Shown: positions 8,134 to 16,263 of the stretch, in pieces
How the letters are laid out: every line of letters starts with the position of its first letter
How positions within the stretch are numbered: the first letter of the stretch is position 1
NCBI GenBank assembly: GCA_031288615.1
Contig: JAITRC010000006.1
Location: 1 to 64,000, forward strand
DNA length: 64,000 nt
DNA from: Tannerellaceae bacterium
GTDB taxonomy: Bacteria; Bacteroidota; Bacteroidia; Bacteroidales; Tannerellaceae
Direction of reading: 5' to 3'
The notes under the pieces: generated by a model
Seen by the model: only the letters and a program-made list of their open reading frames with translations
Database searches by the model: none
Told to the model about the DNA's origin: nothing
Translations under genes and position numbers: made by a program

Positions 8134-9081
8134 ATGTCAGCTATGCAGAAAAGAGTAATGCAGACAGTGATCGGATTGATTACACTGAGTAGTTGCACAG
8201 CTCATCAACAAATAATCAGGGTTGAGCCGCCTATACAGGCAGTCCATCAAACACAAAAAGAACAGGGATTGAAACGTAAAGTGGCAATCGCCCGTTTCTC
8301 CAATGAGACCCAGTACGCAAAGGGGCTTTTTTACGACAAAGCAAACGACCCTATTGGGAAACAAGCCGTCGATATTCTTTCCACTAAACTTGCCCAGTCG
8401 GATAAGTTCATTTTACTGGAGCGGCAAGACATGGATAAGATCATGGAAGAACTACAACTTGCAGGAAATGAGGGATACCAAAAGGTCGGCGCCGATTACC
8501 TGATCATTGGTTCGGTGACAGAGTTCGGCAGAAAAAATGTGGGCGATGTGAATGCCTTTTCACGTACTAAAACACAAACCGTCCAGGCAAGCGTAAGTAT
8601 CCGTCTGGTGGATGTTTCTACCGGACAAATCATTTATTCGGAAGAAGCCAAAGGAGAAGCAGAAACCACCAATAAAACCGTGATGGGATTCGGTGAGCGC
8701 ACAGATTATGACGCTACCTTGAGTGACAAAGCCATCTCGGCCGCCCTCTCCAAATTGGTAGAGAATATCATTAACAACTGTACCGACAGACCTTGGAAGT
8801 CTTATTTCCTCTCCTTCACGGACGATGGAGTTATAATTTCCGGTGGAAAAAGTCAAGGATTGAACGTTGGTCACGTTTTTCATGTCGTAGAAAAAGGAAA
8901 ATTGGTCAAGAATCCACAAACCGGAATGACTATTGAGCTTCCCGGTAAACCGGTTGGCAAAATCAAAATTGATTTTACTGGAGGAGACCATCCTCAAAAT
9001 GAATTTTCAATGGTGTCCTTTATTGAGGGCGGTATTGACAAGCAAACCTTAAACAATTATTATATACAAGAGGCGAAATAA
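8134..9081 (+). CDS. CsgG/HfaB-family outer-membrane lipoprotein
   Basis: A 315-residue lipoprotein with a signal segment ending in the lipobox LSSC. After it comes the CsgG-like core: KVAIARFSNET, then KLAQSDKFILLERQDMDKIMEE, then GADYLIIGSVTEFG and SIRLVDVSTGQIIYSEEAKGEAE. In curli systems CsgG forms the export pore. Relatives in operons like this one have no settled role. A start at the second ATG (8146) would also give a good signal peptide. The gene is the first of four overlapping lipoprotein genes, which suggests an outer-membrane complex. Confidence 0.88.
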   Translation: MSAMQKRVMQTVIGLITLSSCTAHQQIIRVEPPIQAVHQTQKEQGLKRKVAIARFSNETQYAKGLFYDKANDPIGKQAVDILSTKLAQSDKFILLERQDMDKIMEELQLAGNEGYQKVGADYLIIGSVTEFGRKNVGDVNAFSRTKTQTVQASVSIRLVDVSTGQIIYSEEAKGEAETTNKTVMGFGERTDYDATLSDKAISAALSKLVENIINNCTDRPWKSYFLSFTDDGVIISGGKSQGLNVGHVFHVVEKGKLVKNPQTGMTIELPGKPVGKIKIDFTGGDHPQNEFSMVSFIEGGIDKQTLNNYYIQEAK

Positions 9082-9413
9082 TGAAACAACGATTGGCTAT
9101 AGCCGTACTTGGTTTCGTTCTTTTATCCGCATGTACGGGAGTGAAAACGCTTTCGACCGGATTGGAGAATGAGGCATTCCTTGAATTTATCGGAAATCCA
9201 AAAGCTTATGGGGGTGGCGTATCTGTAACGGTTGATGATGCGCCAACTTTCCTGGCCGATGTCAATAAAGACCATACTAACCGCCCGAAAGGGAAAGTGT
9301 ATGGTATTTCAACAGGCGCTCATACAATAACAGTCACATATAACAATCACGTGCTTTACAGCAAACAGGTATTTGTAGCATCGCAGGAAAGTAAAAAAAT
9401 CTTATTGCCATGA
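9081..9413 (+). CDS. Small lipoprotein of unknown function
   Basis: 110 residues with a signal peptide and lipobox LSAC. I do not recognise the family. The mature part is short and beta-rich, with a pattern such as GAHTITVTYNNHVLYSKQVFVA near the end, reminiscent of small carboxypeptidase-regulatory or PEGA-like sandwich folds. The start overlaps the CsgG stop by one base (TAATG), and its own stop overlaps the next start (ATGA). It is therefore probably made in step with both neighbours and may be part of the same envelope complex. Confidence 0.75.
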   Translation: MKQRLAIAVLGFVLLSACTGVKTLSTGLENEAFLEFIGNPKAYGGGVSVTVDDAPTFLADVNKDHTNRPKGKVYGISTGAHTITVTYNNHVLYSKQVFVASQESKKILLP

Positions 9414-9757
9414 AAATAAACCAACTATTGGTTGGGATAGCCATCTCCTTATCCCTGACCTCTTGTGCTCCGAAAATGTTGTATTCTTGGGGTAATTATG
9501 ACGATACAAGTTATTCTTATCTCAAAAATAGCGACGAGAATTCTGTGGATCGTTTAACGAAAACTTATCGGCATATCATAGAAAATCCTAACGGCACCCG
9601 ACAGGTTGTCCCTCCGGGAGTTTACGCTGATTACGGATTTATCCTCTTGCAGGCAAATAAAACGGAAGAAGGTAAGGCAATGCTTAAGAAGGAAATTGCC
9701 CTTTATCCGGAATCGAAAGTATTTATTGATCGTGTGCTCAATCTGTTCGAAAAATGA
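9410..9757 (+). CDS. DUF4810-type lipoprotein
   Basis: 115 residues with lipobox LTSC. After the lipid anchor the sequence reads MLYSWGNYDDTSYSYLK and later VPPGVYADYGFILLQANKTEEGKAMLKKEIALYPES. This fits the DUF4810 family, with a TPR-like helical hairpin. Genes of this family are known to sit between CsgG-like and DUF799 genes, exactly as here. The ATGA overlaps at both ends point to translational coupling. Confidence 0.82.
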   Translation: MKINQLLVGIAISLSLTSCAPKMLYSWGNYDDTSYSYLKNSDENSVDRLTKTYRHIIENPNGTRQVVPPGVYADYGFILLQANKTEEGKAMLKKEIALYPESKVFIDRVLNLFEK

Positions 9758-10515
9758 GAAAGATACTGGCATTGTGTTTAGTTGCAGCGTTTGTGCTGTC
9801 GGGTTGTTCGACTTCAAAAATACTCCCCAAAAGCGAAGCCTACAAAGGCTTTTACAAGGAAAAGCCTGTCGCAGTCTTGATTATGCCCCCCATAAATAAG
9901 ACAACGAGTGTGGATGCAAAAGAGTGTCTTTATGCCACACTCAATGTCCCTGTCAGCAATGCAGGATATTATGTAATCCCGCCTTTTTTGTCCATGGAAA
10001 TCCTCAAACAAGAAAGCGCTTATGATGCCGAACTGTTTTTCGATGCTCCACTTACCAAGTTCGGCGAGGTTTTCGGGGCGGATTTGCTCTTATTTACCGT
10101 TATCCACCAATGGGAGAAGGCTTCGGTGCTGGGAACGATTTCTGTAGAGATTGAATACCTATTCAAATCCGTAATGACCGGCGAAACCATATATCAACGG
10201 AAAGGCGCTATTACAGTCGATGCCAATAATCATGGGCAATCTTCCGGTTTGGGAACGCTCATTGCAATGACTGTAGCAGCCATTCAAACGGCGGTCACAG
10301 ACCATTCCGTAGTTGGTGCTGCTTGTAACTACGTGACGCTTCAGGATTTGCCTGCCGGCAAATATAGCCCGCTCCATGAACAGGATGCCCACCAACTCGC
10401 GGGAGAAAAAGGCTTTAACGTCATCGTGAAAGGTAGCGCAAAGGCTATACGTGAACAATCTGCCAAATGGTATTCAAAATATACAAAGACATCCTCCTCC
10501 TACACCGGCCTCTAA
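9754..10515 (+). CDS. DUF799/GNA1162-type lipoprotein with a purB-derived C-terminal tail
   Basis: 253 residues with signal peptide and lipobox LSGC. The core (KPVAVLIMPPINKTTSVDAKE, then GYYVIPPFLSMEILK, and GADLLLFTVIHQWE) matches the DUF799 / GNA1162 lipoprotein family, which accompanies CsgG and DUF4810 genes. Its last residues SSYTGL and the stop codon are encoded by a 23-bp copy of the end of purB, so the native C-terminus was probably replaced when the operon inserted. The four genes together look like a complete outer-membrane lipoprotein set of unknown function. Confidence 0.85.
   Translation: MRKILALCLVAAFVLSGCSTSKILPKSEAYKGFYKEKPVAVLIMPPINKTTSVDAKECLYATLNVPVSNAGYYVIPPFLSMEILKQESAYDAELFFDAPLTKFGEVFGADLLLFTVIHQWEKASVLGTISVEIEYLFKSVMTGETIYQRKGAITVDANNHGQSSGLGTLIAMTVAAIQTAVTDHSVVGAACNYVTLQDLPAGKYSPLHEQDAHQLAGEKGFNVIVKGSAKAIREQSAKWYSKYTKTSSSYTGL
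10493..10515. repeat. 23-bp direct repeat, right copy (displaced purB end)
   Basis: Identical to 7993-8015. Here it supplies the final codons and stop of the DUF799-type gene. Confidence 0.88.
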
Positions 10516-10779
10516 CCCCCTCCGTTACTACTTCTTGACTACTTCTCTGAAAATAAATGCACCCTTACGATGCATTTCTCCAAGCGTCGTGAATTTTTAA
10601 ATTCTCTACCCCCTACCTTTGCCCCCGCGTTCACGAATTGATCACTTGTGACCGCAAACCTTCGCCCTCCGGCATCCGGCCGCCCTCCTCCCCCGCGGTT
10701 CACCTCCCGAGAGCTCTCGGACTTCCGACAGCTTTCTTGGCCTCAAGGTTTTCTTGCCTGACTCCGGGCGCTTCGCTAT

Positions 10780-11000
10780 GTCTATGTCTATTTCGATTTC
10801 GCTATCACTTGCTATATCGATAACCCTCGCGCTATCTCTAACGATTTCTCTATCGCGTCTCTATTTCGATTCCGCTATCCCTCGCGCTAACTCTAACGAT
10901 TTCTCTATCGCGTCTCTATTTCGATTCCGCTATCCCTCGCGCTAGCTCTAACGATTTCGCTATCGTGTCACTATTTCGCTATCGCTCGCTATTTCGCTAC
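10780..11000. repeat. 55-bp tandem repeat block
   Basis: Copies start at 10836, 10891 and 10946. The first two are identical except for the last base, and the third decays after about 35 bp. A diverged copy seems to precede them from about 10780. The unit is built from small variations of CTATTTCG and CGCTAT. As 55 is not a multiple of three, it is unlikely to code. Confidence 0.85.
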
Positions 11001-11084
11001 CTTCTTATTTTCTCTATTTCTTCCGCCCGGGCCAGGCAGAAACCCCTTTTTGCGCATGCTACCGCTATGCCCATCCCTTTTTTA

Positions 11085-11094
11085 CCCCCCCCCC
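11085..11094 (+). repeat. C10 homopolymer tract
   Basis: Ten consecutive C residues, 111 bp before the start codon of the first tiny membrane protein at 11206. Confidence 0.85.
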
Positions 11095-11205
11095 GACCTT
11101 TTTTTCCCTCCTATTCTCACCCCCTTTTTGAAATAATTTCCCTCCTACCTGCATTTTCCCCCAATTTTATTTGGTCGTTCCATTTTTACTCCTTTCCTTT
11201 GCGCC

Positions 11206-11436
11206 ATGAAGTCAAACACTGAACTCATTGCCGGCGCTGCCTTGGACTACTCCAAGGCCGCTTTTACCGTCCTTTTCCTCGGAGGACTCGCCGCTTATTT
11301 CCTCAAGCCTGACTCCATCCCTACCCCTAAAATCTACACCGCCATCGCCGTCGGACTTGGTGCCTCCCTCGGTTTCCTCGGACTCGCTTGCTACCTCAAC
11401 CACAGACACAACAAACGCAATAACAAACTTAAATAA
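11206..11436 (+). CDS. Tiny two-helix membrane protein, type A (copy 1)
   Basis: 76 residues with two predicted membrane helices (about 18-35 and 42-63) and a basic tail, NHRHNKRNNKLK. I cannot assign a family. The arrangement resembles short two-helix proteins common in Bacteroidota. The first helix region (YSKAAFTVLFLGGLAAYFLKPDSIP) aligns loosely with the proteins at 15981 and 19777, which also have a helix, a short D/P-containing turn and a second helix. A TTCCTTTG box ends 4 bp before the ATG, the same close spacing as at argH. It is followed by a one-helix partner and then by a giant surface-protein gene. Confidence 0.7.
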   Translation: MKSNTELIAGAALDYSKAAFTVLFLGGLAAYFLKPDSIPTPKIYTAIAVGLGASLGFLGLACYLNHRHNKRNNKLK

Positions 11437-11443
11437 CACCGCT

Positions 11444-11602
11444 ATGGAACTGGAACCTATCGACCATGTGATCATCATCCTCTCCATCTTCACTGCCTCC
11501 ATCTGGGCCTTCTACGGATGGCTCCATACCAAAGCCGGTGACCGATGGCTCGATAAACTCGATGACGGATACTACGACAACATCAACAATAAGTCTCTTT
11601 AA
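11444..11602 (+). CDS. Tiny one-helix membrane protein, type B (copy 1)
   Basis: 52 residues with one membrane helix (about 8-25) and a soluble tail containing the motif FYGWLHTKAGDRWLDKLDD. A similar motif, FYFWLRSPRGTRWL, is found in the protein at 20010, so the two are likely homologous. It starts 7 bp after the type A gene and lies 33 bp before the giant surface protein. Function unknown. Small size, conserved pairing and repetition in the window argue that it is a real gene. Confidence 0.65.
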   Translation: MELEPIDHVIIILSIFTASIWAFYGWLHTKAGDRWLDKLDDGYYDNINNKSL

Positions 11603-11635
11603 TCAATAATCATTCACGTTTAAAACAACTGTCTT

Positions 11636-14600
11636 ATGAAACAACTGATGAGTATTTCTAAGCCCTTCGGGCAAAATGCTGGGACGGCTAAACGCCGCCC
11701 CAGCAATCTCTCCGCCTCCTGCGCTAACGTCGTCCGCCGCGGCTTCGCCGCACTGGCCTTCGCCGTCGCCGCCGCCCTCGCCCCCACCCCCGCCCTCGCC
11801 ACCAACTACGCCCTCCTCCCCGCCATCCTCCCCGACGCCCCCGCCGTCGGTGCCACCATCACCTTCCCCAACGTCAACACCTCCATCACCACCCTCCCCG
11901 CCGGCCTCACCAACTCCCTCCCCTCCGGCACCTTCAACTTCACCCCCGCCTCCTCCTGGGCCTTCACCGCTAAAGTCACCGCCACCGCCGCCAAAACCAA
12001 CCCCGGCTCCGTCACCCTCACCGGCCTTGAACTCTACGTCTCTGGACAAAAGGCAGACCCCAAAGTAGCTGCTTACAAAAGCTACTACCTCAATATCCTC
12101 GCTACCCCCACCATCCCCGAGTTCATCTGGGTCTATGACTCCAAAGCTGGCGCCGTCCTTCCCTATCGCGTCACCCTCATCGCCAAAGACTTCCTCAAAG
12201 ACTTTGACGTCACCGAATCCGGCGCCCGCCCCTTCAAAGGCGCCATCAAAGCCCTCTATTTTGGCGGCTCCATCCCCACCTTCGAAGAAGGCTTCATTAC
12301 CTACGACCTCCTCGGTACCTCCTTACCCGGCGAATCCTCCGAGAACTTCACCCTCCATATCGAACCTCCTTACGTCACCGTCGGCACTGACAATACCCTC
12401 ACCGCCGGTGGTGCCTACTACTTCGGCGAAGCCTCCGACGGCAACCAAGCTGTCATCGGTGGTCTCCAGGTAGCCAACCAGCTGAACTTCTTCTCTGACA
12501 CCAAAGACAAACGTGACAGAGTACTCACCAAGACCGAGTTCGCCTCCCTCTTCAATATCATCAAGGACTTCGCCAAACCGACTATCACCGGCTCCGGCGA
12601 AAACACTGTCACCACCAAGACCTCGCAAGTATCCCTCCAGTTCGGTCGCTCTGCCACCGCCCCCGCCACCATCCCCTCCACCGACGTCCTCACCCTTGGC
12701 GATGGCCTCTTTGACATCGAGAACATCGACCTCTACATCAAGCAAATCTACATCAATACCTCCATCAAGGCCGACCTCGCTGCCATCAAGTACAACGCCC
12801 TCTTCGCCTCGCCACTCCGCTGGGCTCAACTCTTCGACATCAACCCCAAAAACGTCGACCTCCACGTACCTGGCCTCTTCGCCGGTGCCAAAGGCTCTGT
12901 CTTGAAAGAGGGCAACAAAGCCCCTTACGACTTCCTCGTACAGTACATCGAGTTCCCAAACAACGCACTCACCTACATCCCTGACAACTACTTCAAGGAC
13001 GCTACCGTCGGCATCGCTGACTACAAGTCCAACGGCGGTCAGGGATCTGCCGAAGCCCTCAAGAAAGTTACCTATATAGGTACTTCCGCTTTCGAAGGCG
13101 CTCGCTTCTTCCTCGCTACCCCCTTCCACGCCGAAACCCTCGACTCCATCGCACCCCGTGCCTTCTACAACGCCTCCCAAGTAAACCCCCTCGCCCCTGC
13201 TACCCTCCAAGGCATCAACATCCCCCAGCTCGCTTCAGTGACCACCATCGGCGACTCCGCCTTTGCTAACATCTCCTCCCTCGAAGGCTTCTCCTCCCTC
13301 ACTAACGTCACCGCCCTCGGCGCAGGCGTCTTCGCCGGCTCCGCCATCACCGTCACCCCCACCTCCCTCGCCCAACAGTCCGACCAGTCCGCCGGTACCG
13401 CTCTTTCTGGCGTCTACGCCTTCACCCTCCCCTTCACCAAGCCCTTCGCCGCCCCTGCTAACGTCTTCAAAGGCGCTAAGTTCGGCGGCGTTGACGGTGC
13501 CGTTGCTACCTTCATCCTCGGCTCCCAAGCCACCCCCTCCGCCGCCCCCAAGCCCCATGCTGACCTTCACCCCGATGCCTTCGCCGGTGCTACCCTCTAC
13601 GTCCCCCTTGACCTCCTCCAACTATACACCGACGCTCTCCCCTCTGCCACCGTCCTCCCCTATGACCTCCCCAAGATCCCTGACACCAACGACAAGGTCT
13701 ACGCCAAGGTAATCACCAAAAACGGCGCCACCATCCCCAACTGGACAGTGACCTTCGCCGACATCAAAAAGGCTAACCACCGCCTCGTCTTCACCGATGA
13801 CGCTAAGGCCACCGAGTACTTCACCATCACCGGCCCCGCCACGCCAGGCTTCACCACCGCCGATACCGCCCGCCTCCTCGACGAGCTCACCGACCTCGGT
13901 ATCGACCTCCTTGATCTGCCCCTCGTAGCCGGCTTCTACACCATCAAGCTCTTCTACACCGATGCCGCTGACGCGACACCTGCCCACACCTTTGTCCTCA
14001 CCGTCTCTCCCACCGACCTCACCGACGACTACAAGGCCGACTCCATCACCATCGCCTACTCCGGTGACGCCGCCGCTACGCTCAAGGTACTCGCTACCTT
14101 TGACTCCACCGCCCTCAAAATCTTCAACGCCGCCGGCACCTACTTCGACCTCTCCTCCGTCAAGCTCAACCCCCTCGTCCTACCCGCCACCCTCACCATC
14201 CCCGCCCTCACTGCTGACGAGGACTTCTCCACCATCGACCCCTCCGGCATCAAGGTCTCCTTCGCCGGCAACTCTGTAGGCGAGTTCGACATCCCCCTCA
14301 AGATCACCCAAACCAAGCTCACCCCAGCCGTCCTCCTCGACGTTCCCAACCTCAACTTCAACCTCAAAGCCAAGTCTTACGACCTCGCCAAAGAGGGCGC
14401 GCTTGCCACCATCGCCGGTGTTGACACCTTTGACTACACCGTCAAGATCTACGCCCCCGACTACAAGTTCTCCGGTGAAGAAGGTGCCGCCGCTGGCGCT
14501 GTCGCTAAACCTCTTGCGTATGTAACCGTCAAGTACAAAGACGGCAAAGTACCCACCGGCCTCGGTACACACCCCATCTGGCTCATCGGACATGGCTACC

Positions 14601-15718
14601 TCACCGACTCCGTCGCCACCTCCTTCGAAGTGCAAGCCGGCTGGTCTGATATCGCCACCATCTCCACCAACCCCAACGACTACAAGCTCGGACAAACCGC
14701 TACCTTCAACGGCTCCGTCCTCTACGAAGACTTCACCGGCCTCGTCAAAACCGACCTGCCCGCCGATGACTACTTCCTCGCCGCTACCCCCAAAGTAGGT
14801 GACAACACCGACCTCACCCACCTCGACAACGCCGACCTCAAGTTGAGCGACTTCACCGATGGCCCCATCTACGACGCCGGTTCTTACTCCTTCTACCTCA
14901 TCCCTGCCGGCAAGTACCTCGCCCCCACCGGTACCTACAAACTCACCGACGCCGTCTACGTCGGCTTCATCACCGTCACTCCCCTCGAAGCCACCGCCCT
15001 CACCGACGCCGCCGTACTCTCCGTAGCCCCCGCTCCCGACTCCGAGGAAGAACCTGCCGACGATGCTGTTGAAGCGCCTGTCAAGTACCTTGTCTCCTTC
15101 GGTAAGGTCTTCCTCGGTACTCCCGACTCCGTCGTCACCACCGTCAAGGACATCCTTGTCTACTTCAACGAAACCGACGCCAAGTCCATCTCCGGCCTCA
15201 CCGGCGACGCCAAGAACATCCTCACCCTCCAACTCCCTCAAGGTGAACCCTCCGCCCTCAACCTTGAACCCCTCCCCAAGGATGCCAACGTATGGAGCTT
15301 CGAAGCCGAAACCGGTTCACTCGACCTCTTCACCACCTTCAAGCCTGCCGGCACACCTGCCCTCGACTGGAAGAGCCGCATCTCCTTCATCCTCTCCGCC
15401 CTCGATGCCAAACACTTCACCATCACCGACGGCATCCTCTCCTCTATCGACGGTAACGAATGGGCCGGTTCCATCACCATCCTCTACACCTTCCTCGATC
15501 CCAAGAAGGCCGGCAAATCTGAGCTCCGTGAAAAGATCTCCGTCACCGCCTTCACCGACACCCCTCCTCCCACCTCCGTCGAAGCCATCCTTGCCGGTGA
15601 TGCGCCTGCTACCTTCTACACCCTCTCCGGCGTCGCCCTCAAAGGCATACCCACCACCCCCGGCCTCTACCTCCTCCGCTCCGGCTCCAAGGTAACCAAG
15701 CTCCTCATCAAAAAATGA
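11636..15718 (+). CDS. Giant surface protein with LRR_5/BspA-like repeats and T9SS-like tail
   Basis: 1360 residues. The N-terminus has an unusually long basic region (about 35 residues) before a hydrophobic stretch ending APTPALA, a signal peptidase I site. An unrecognised N-terminal domain (to about 430) follows. BspA-like leucine-rich repeats come next (about 435-600, for example LKKVTYIGTSAFEGA and SVTTIGDSAFANISSLEG), and then Ig-like or beta-sandwich segments. The end (FYTLSGVALKG.., PGLYLLRSGSKVTKLLIKK) resembles T9SS type A sorting signals, so it is probably exported and anchored to the surface. Codon use is extremely C-ending. It is paralogous along most of its length to the gene at 16264 and ends with a strong terminator. 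Confidence 0.85.
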   Translation: MKQLMSISKPFGQNAGTAKRRPSNLSASCANVVRRGFAALAFAVAAALAPTPALATNYALLPAILPDAPAVGATITFPNVNTSITTLPAGLTNSLPSGTFNFTPASSWAFTAKVTATAAKTNPGSVTLTGLELYVSGQKADPKVAAYKSYYLNILATPTIPEFIWVYDSKAGAVLPYRVTLIAKDFLKDFDVTESGARPFKGAIKALYFGGSIPTFEEGFITYDLLGTSLPGESSENFTLHIEPPYVTVGTDNTLTAGGAYYFGEASDGNQAVIGGLQVANQLNFFSDTKDKRDRVLTKTEFASLFNIIKDFAKPTITGSGENTVTTKTSQVSLQFGRSATAPATIPSTDVLTLGDGLFDIENIDLYIKQIYINTSIKADLAAIKYNALFASPLRWAQLFDINPKNVDLHVPGLFAGAKGSVLKEGNKAPYDFLVQYIEFPNNALTYIPDNYFKDATVGIADYKSNGGQGSAEALKKVTYIGTSAFEGARFFLATPFHAETLDSIAPRAFYNASQVNPLAPATLQGINIPQLASVTTIGDSAFANISSLEGFSSLTNVTALGAGVFAGSAITVTPTSLAQQSDQSAGTALSGVYAFTLPFTKPFAAPANVFKGAKFGGVDGAVATFILGSQATPSAAPKPHADLHPDAFAGATLYVPLDLLQLYTDALPSATVLPYDLPKIPDTNDKVYAKVITKNGATIPNWTVTFADIKKANHRLVFTDDAKATEYFTITGPATPGFTTADTARLLDELTDLGIDLLDLPLVAGFYTIKLFYTDAADATPAHTFVLTVSPTDLTDDYKADSITIAYSGDAAATLKVLATFDSTALKIFNAAGTYFDLSSVKLNPLVLPATLTIPALTADEDFSTIDPSGIKVSFAGNSVGEFDIPLKITQTKLTPAVLLDVPNLNFNLKAKSYDLAKEGALATIAGVDTFDYTVKIYAPDYKFSGEEGAAAGAVAKPLAYVTVKYKDGKVPTGLGTHPIWLIGHGYLTDSVATSFEVQAGWSDIATISTNPNDYKLGQTATFNGSVLYEDFTGLVKTDLPADDYFLAATPKVGDNTDLTHLDNADLKLSDFTDGPIYDAGSYSFYLIPAGKYLAPTGTYKLTDAVYVGFITVTPLEATALTDAAVLSVAPAPDSEEEPADDAVEAPVKYLVSFGKVFLGTPDSVVTTVKDILVYFNETDAKSISGLTGDAKNILTLQLPQGEPSALNLEPLPKDANVWSFEAETGSLDLFTTFKPAGTPALDWKSRISFILSALDAKHFTITDGILSSIDGNEWAGSITILYTFLDPKKAGKSELREKISVTAFTDTPPPTSVEAILAGDAPATFYTLSGVALKGIPTTPGLYLLRSGSKVTKLLIKK

Positions 15719-15747
15719 CCCGCTCCTTAGTAAACCCCCTCCCCTTA

Positions 15748-15780
15748 GAAAGCCCCCGCTCCTGCGGGGGCTTTCTTCCC
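15748..15780 (+). terminator. Strong rho-independent terminator after the first giant gene
   Basis: A perfect 12-bp stem (15748-15759 with 15764-15775), closed by a TCCT tetraloop, lies 30 bp after the stop codon. Its 3' arm ends in CTTTC and only a short pyrimidine tail follows. Confidence 0.8.
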
Positions 15781-15834
15781 CTTTATTATCAAATAGCCCC
15801 CTGCGGGTAGCACACAAACTTAATCTTCCTGACC

Positions 15835-15984
15835 ATGTACAACCCTGACCGCGTTTTCCTCGCTTTCCTACTACCCGGTATCCTCTTTTCAGTCCTCACC
15901 TGGGGTACCTACTTCTTCCTTCGATACAAGTACCGCGACTTCTTCAGAAGGGAACGAGAACTCAGAAAGCAACAACAAAGATGA
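15835..15984 (+). CDS. Tiny one-helix membrane protein, type B-like (copy 2)
   Basis: 49 residues with one membrane helix (about 7-26) and a strongly basic tail (FFRRERELRKQQQR). It lacks the RWL motif of the other two type B proteins, so its kinship with them is uncertain. Its stop overlaps the next start (ATGA), which supports it as a real coupled gene. Here the one-helix gene comes before the two-helix gene, the reverse of the other two pairs. Confidence 0.6.
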   Translation: MYNPDRVFLAFLLPGILFSVLTWGTYFFLRYKYRDFFRRERELRKQQQR

Positions 15985-16220
15985 ACACACACATCGCCAA
16001 GCTCTTCGCTCAGTGGACTTACGCCGCCTCCCTTCTCACCCTCTCCATCCTTTGCCTTGCCCCTGCCGCCGCCTTCCTCTCCAATACGCTTGACTCCCCT
16101 CAATTCCTCCTTATCGAATCCGTCGGCCTCTCCATCGCCATCGGACTCCTTCTTATTGCTGCCTGCTTCACCCACTTCGCCAACCCCAAAGACTTCGCCA
16201 ACCCCTCCCCTTCTGAATAA
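15981..16220 (+). CDS. Tiny two-helix membrane protein, type A (copy 2)
   Basis: 79 residues with two membrane helices (about 12-33 and 45-65). The stretch LTLSILCLAPAAAFLSNTLDSP is close to ILTLPALAVFFSNRDFP in the protein at 19777, which suggests homology. It overlaps the preceding small gene by 4 bp and is followed 43 bp later by the second giant surface-protein gene, which has its own -7 box in between. Function unknown. Confidence 0.65.
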   Translation: MNTHIAKLFAQWTYAASLLTLSILCLAPAAAFLSNTLDSPQFLLIESVGLSIAIGLLLIAACFTHFANPKDFANPSPSE

Positions 16221-16225
16221 TTCCT

Positions 16226-16233
16226 TACCTTTG
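16226..16233 (+). promoter_or_regulatory. -7 box (TACCTTTG) of the second giant gene
   Basis: Exact TAnnTTTG match, 30 bp before the ATG at 16264. Confidence 0.6.
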
Positions 16234-16263
16234 CCTCGTACTCAAACTTAACCTTCCACTATC

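Larger units (their letters stand above)
8016..10515. mobile_element. Putative passive insertion carrying a CsgG-type lipoprotein operon
   Basis: A 2500-bp unit (counting one repeat copy) sits exactly between the end of purB and a displaced copy of that end. It holds four tightly overlapping lipoprotein genes, their promoter and no recombinase. Codon and base use are balanced, unlike the C-rich genes on both sides. This is the layout expected when an element recombines into the 3' end of a gene and restores it, here with a 23-bp core. The last gene runs in frame into the displaced purB end and uses its stop codon. Confidence 0.6.
10516..11205. other. Non-coding region with orphan promoter, palindrome, tandem repeats and C10 tract
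   Basis: No convincing gene lies in these 690 bp. It contains, in order: a hairpin (AAATGCA 10555-10561 with TGCATTT 10571-10577); an orphan -7 box TACCTTTG at 10614-10621 with no ORF starting nearby; a perfect 14-bp palindrome CCGAGAGCTCTCGG at 10707-10720; a 55-bp tandem repeat block; and a C10 run at 11085-11094. An untranslated RNA starting near 10628 is possible. Confidence 0.6.

Noticed and set aside
10780..11000. CRISPR array
   Set aside because: The repeats are directly adjacent with no unique spacers, and no cas genes are nearby.
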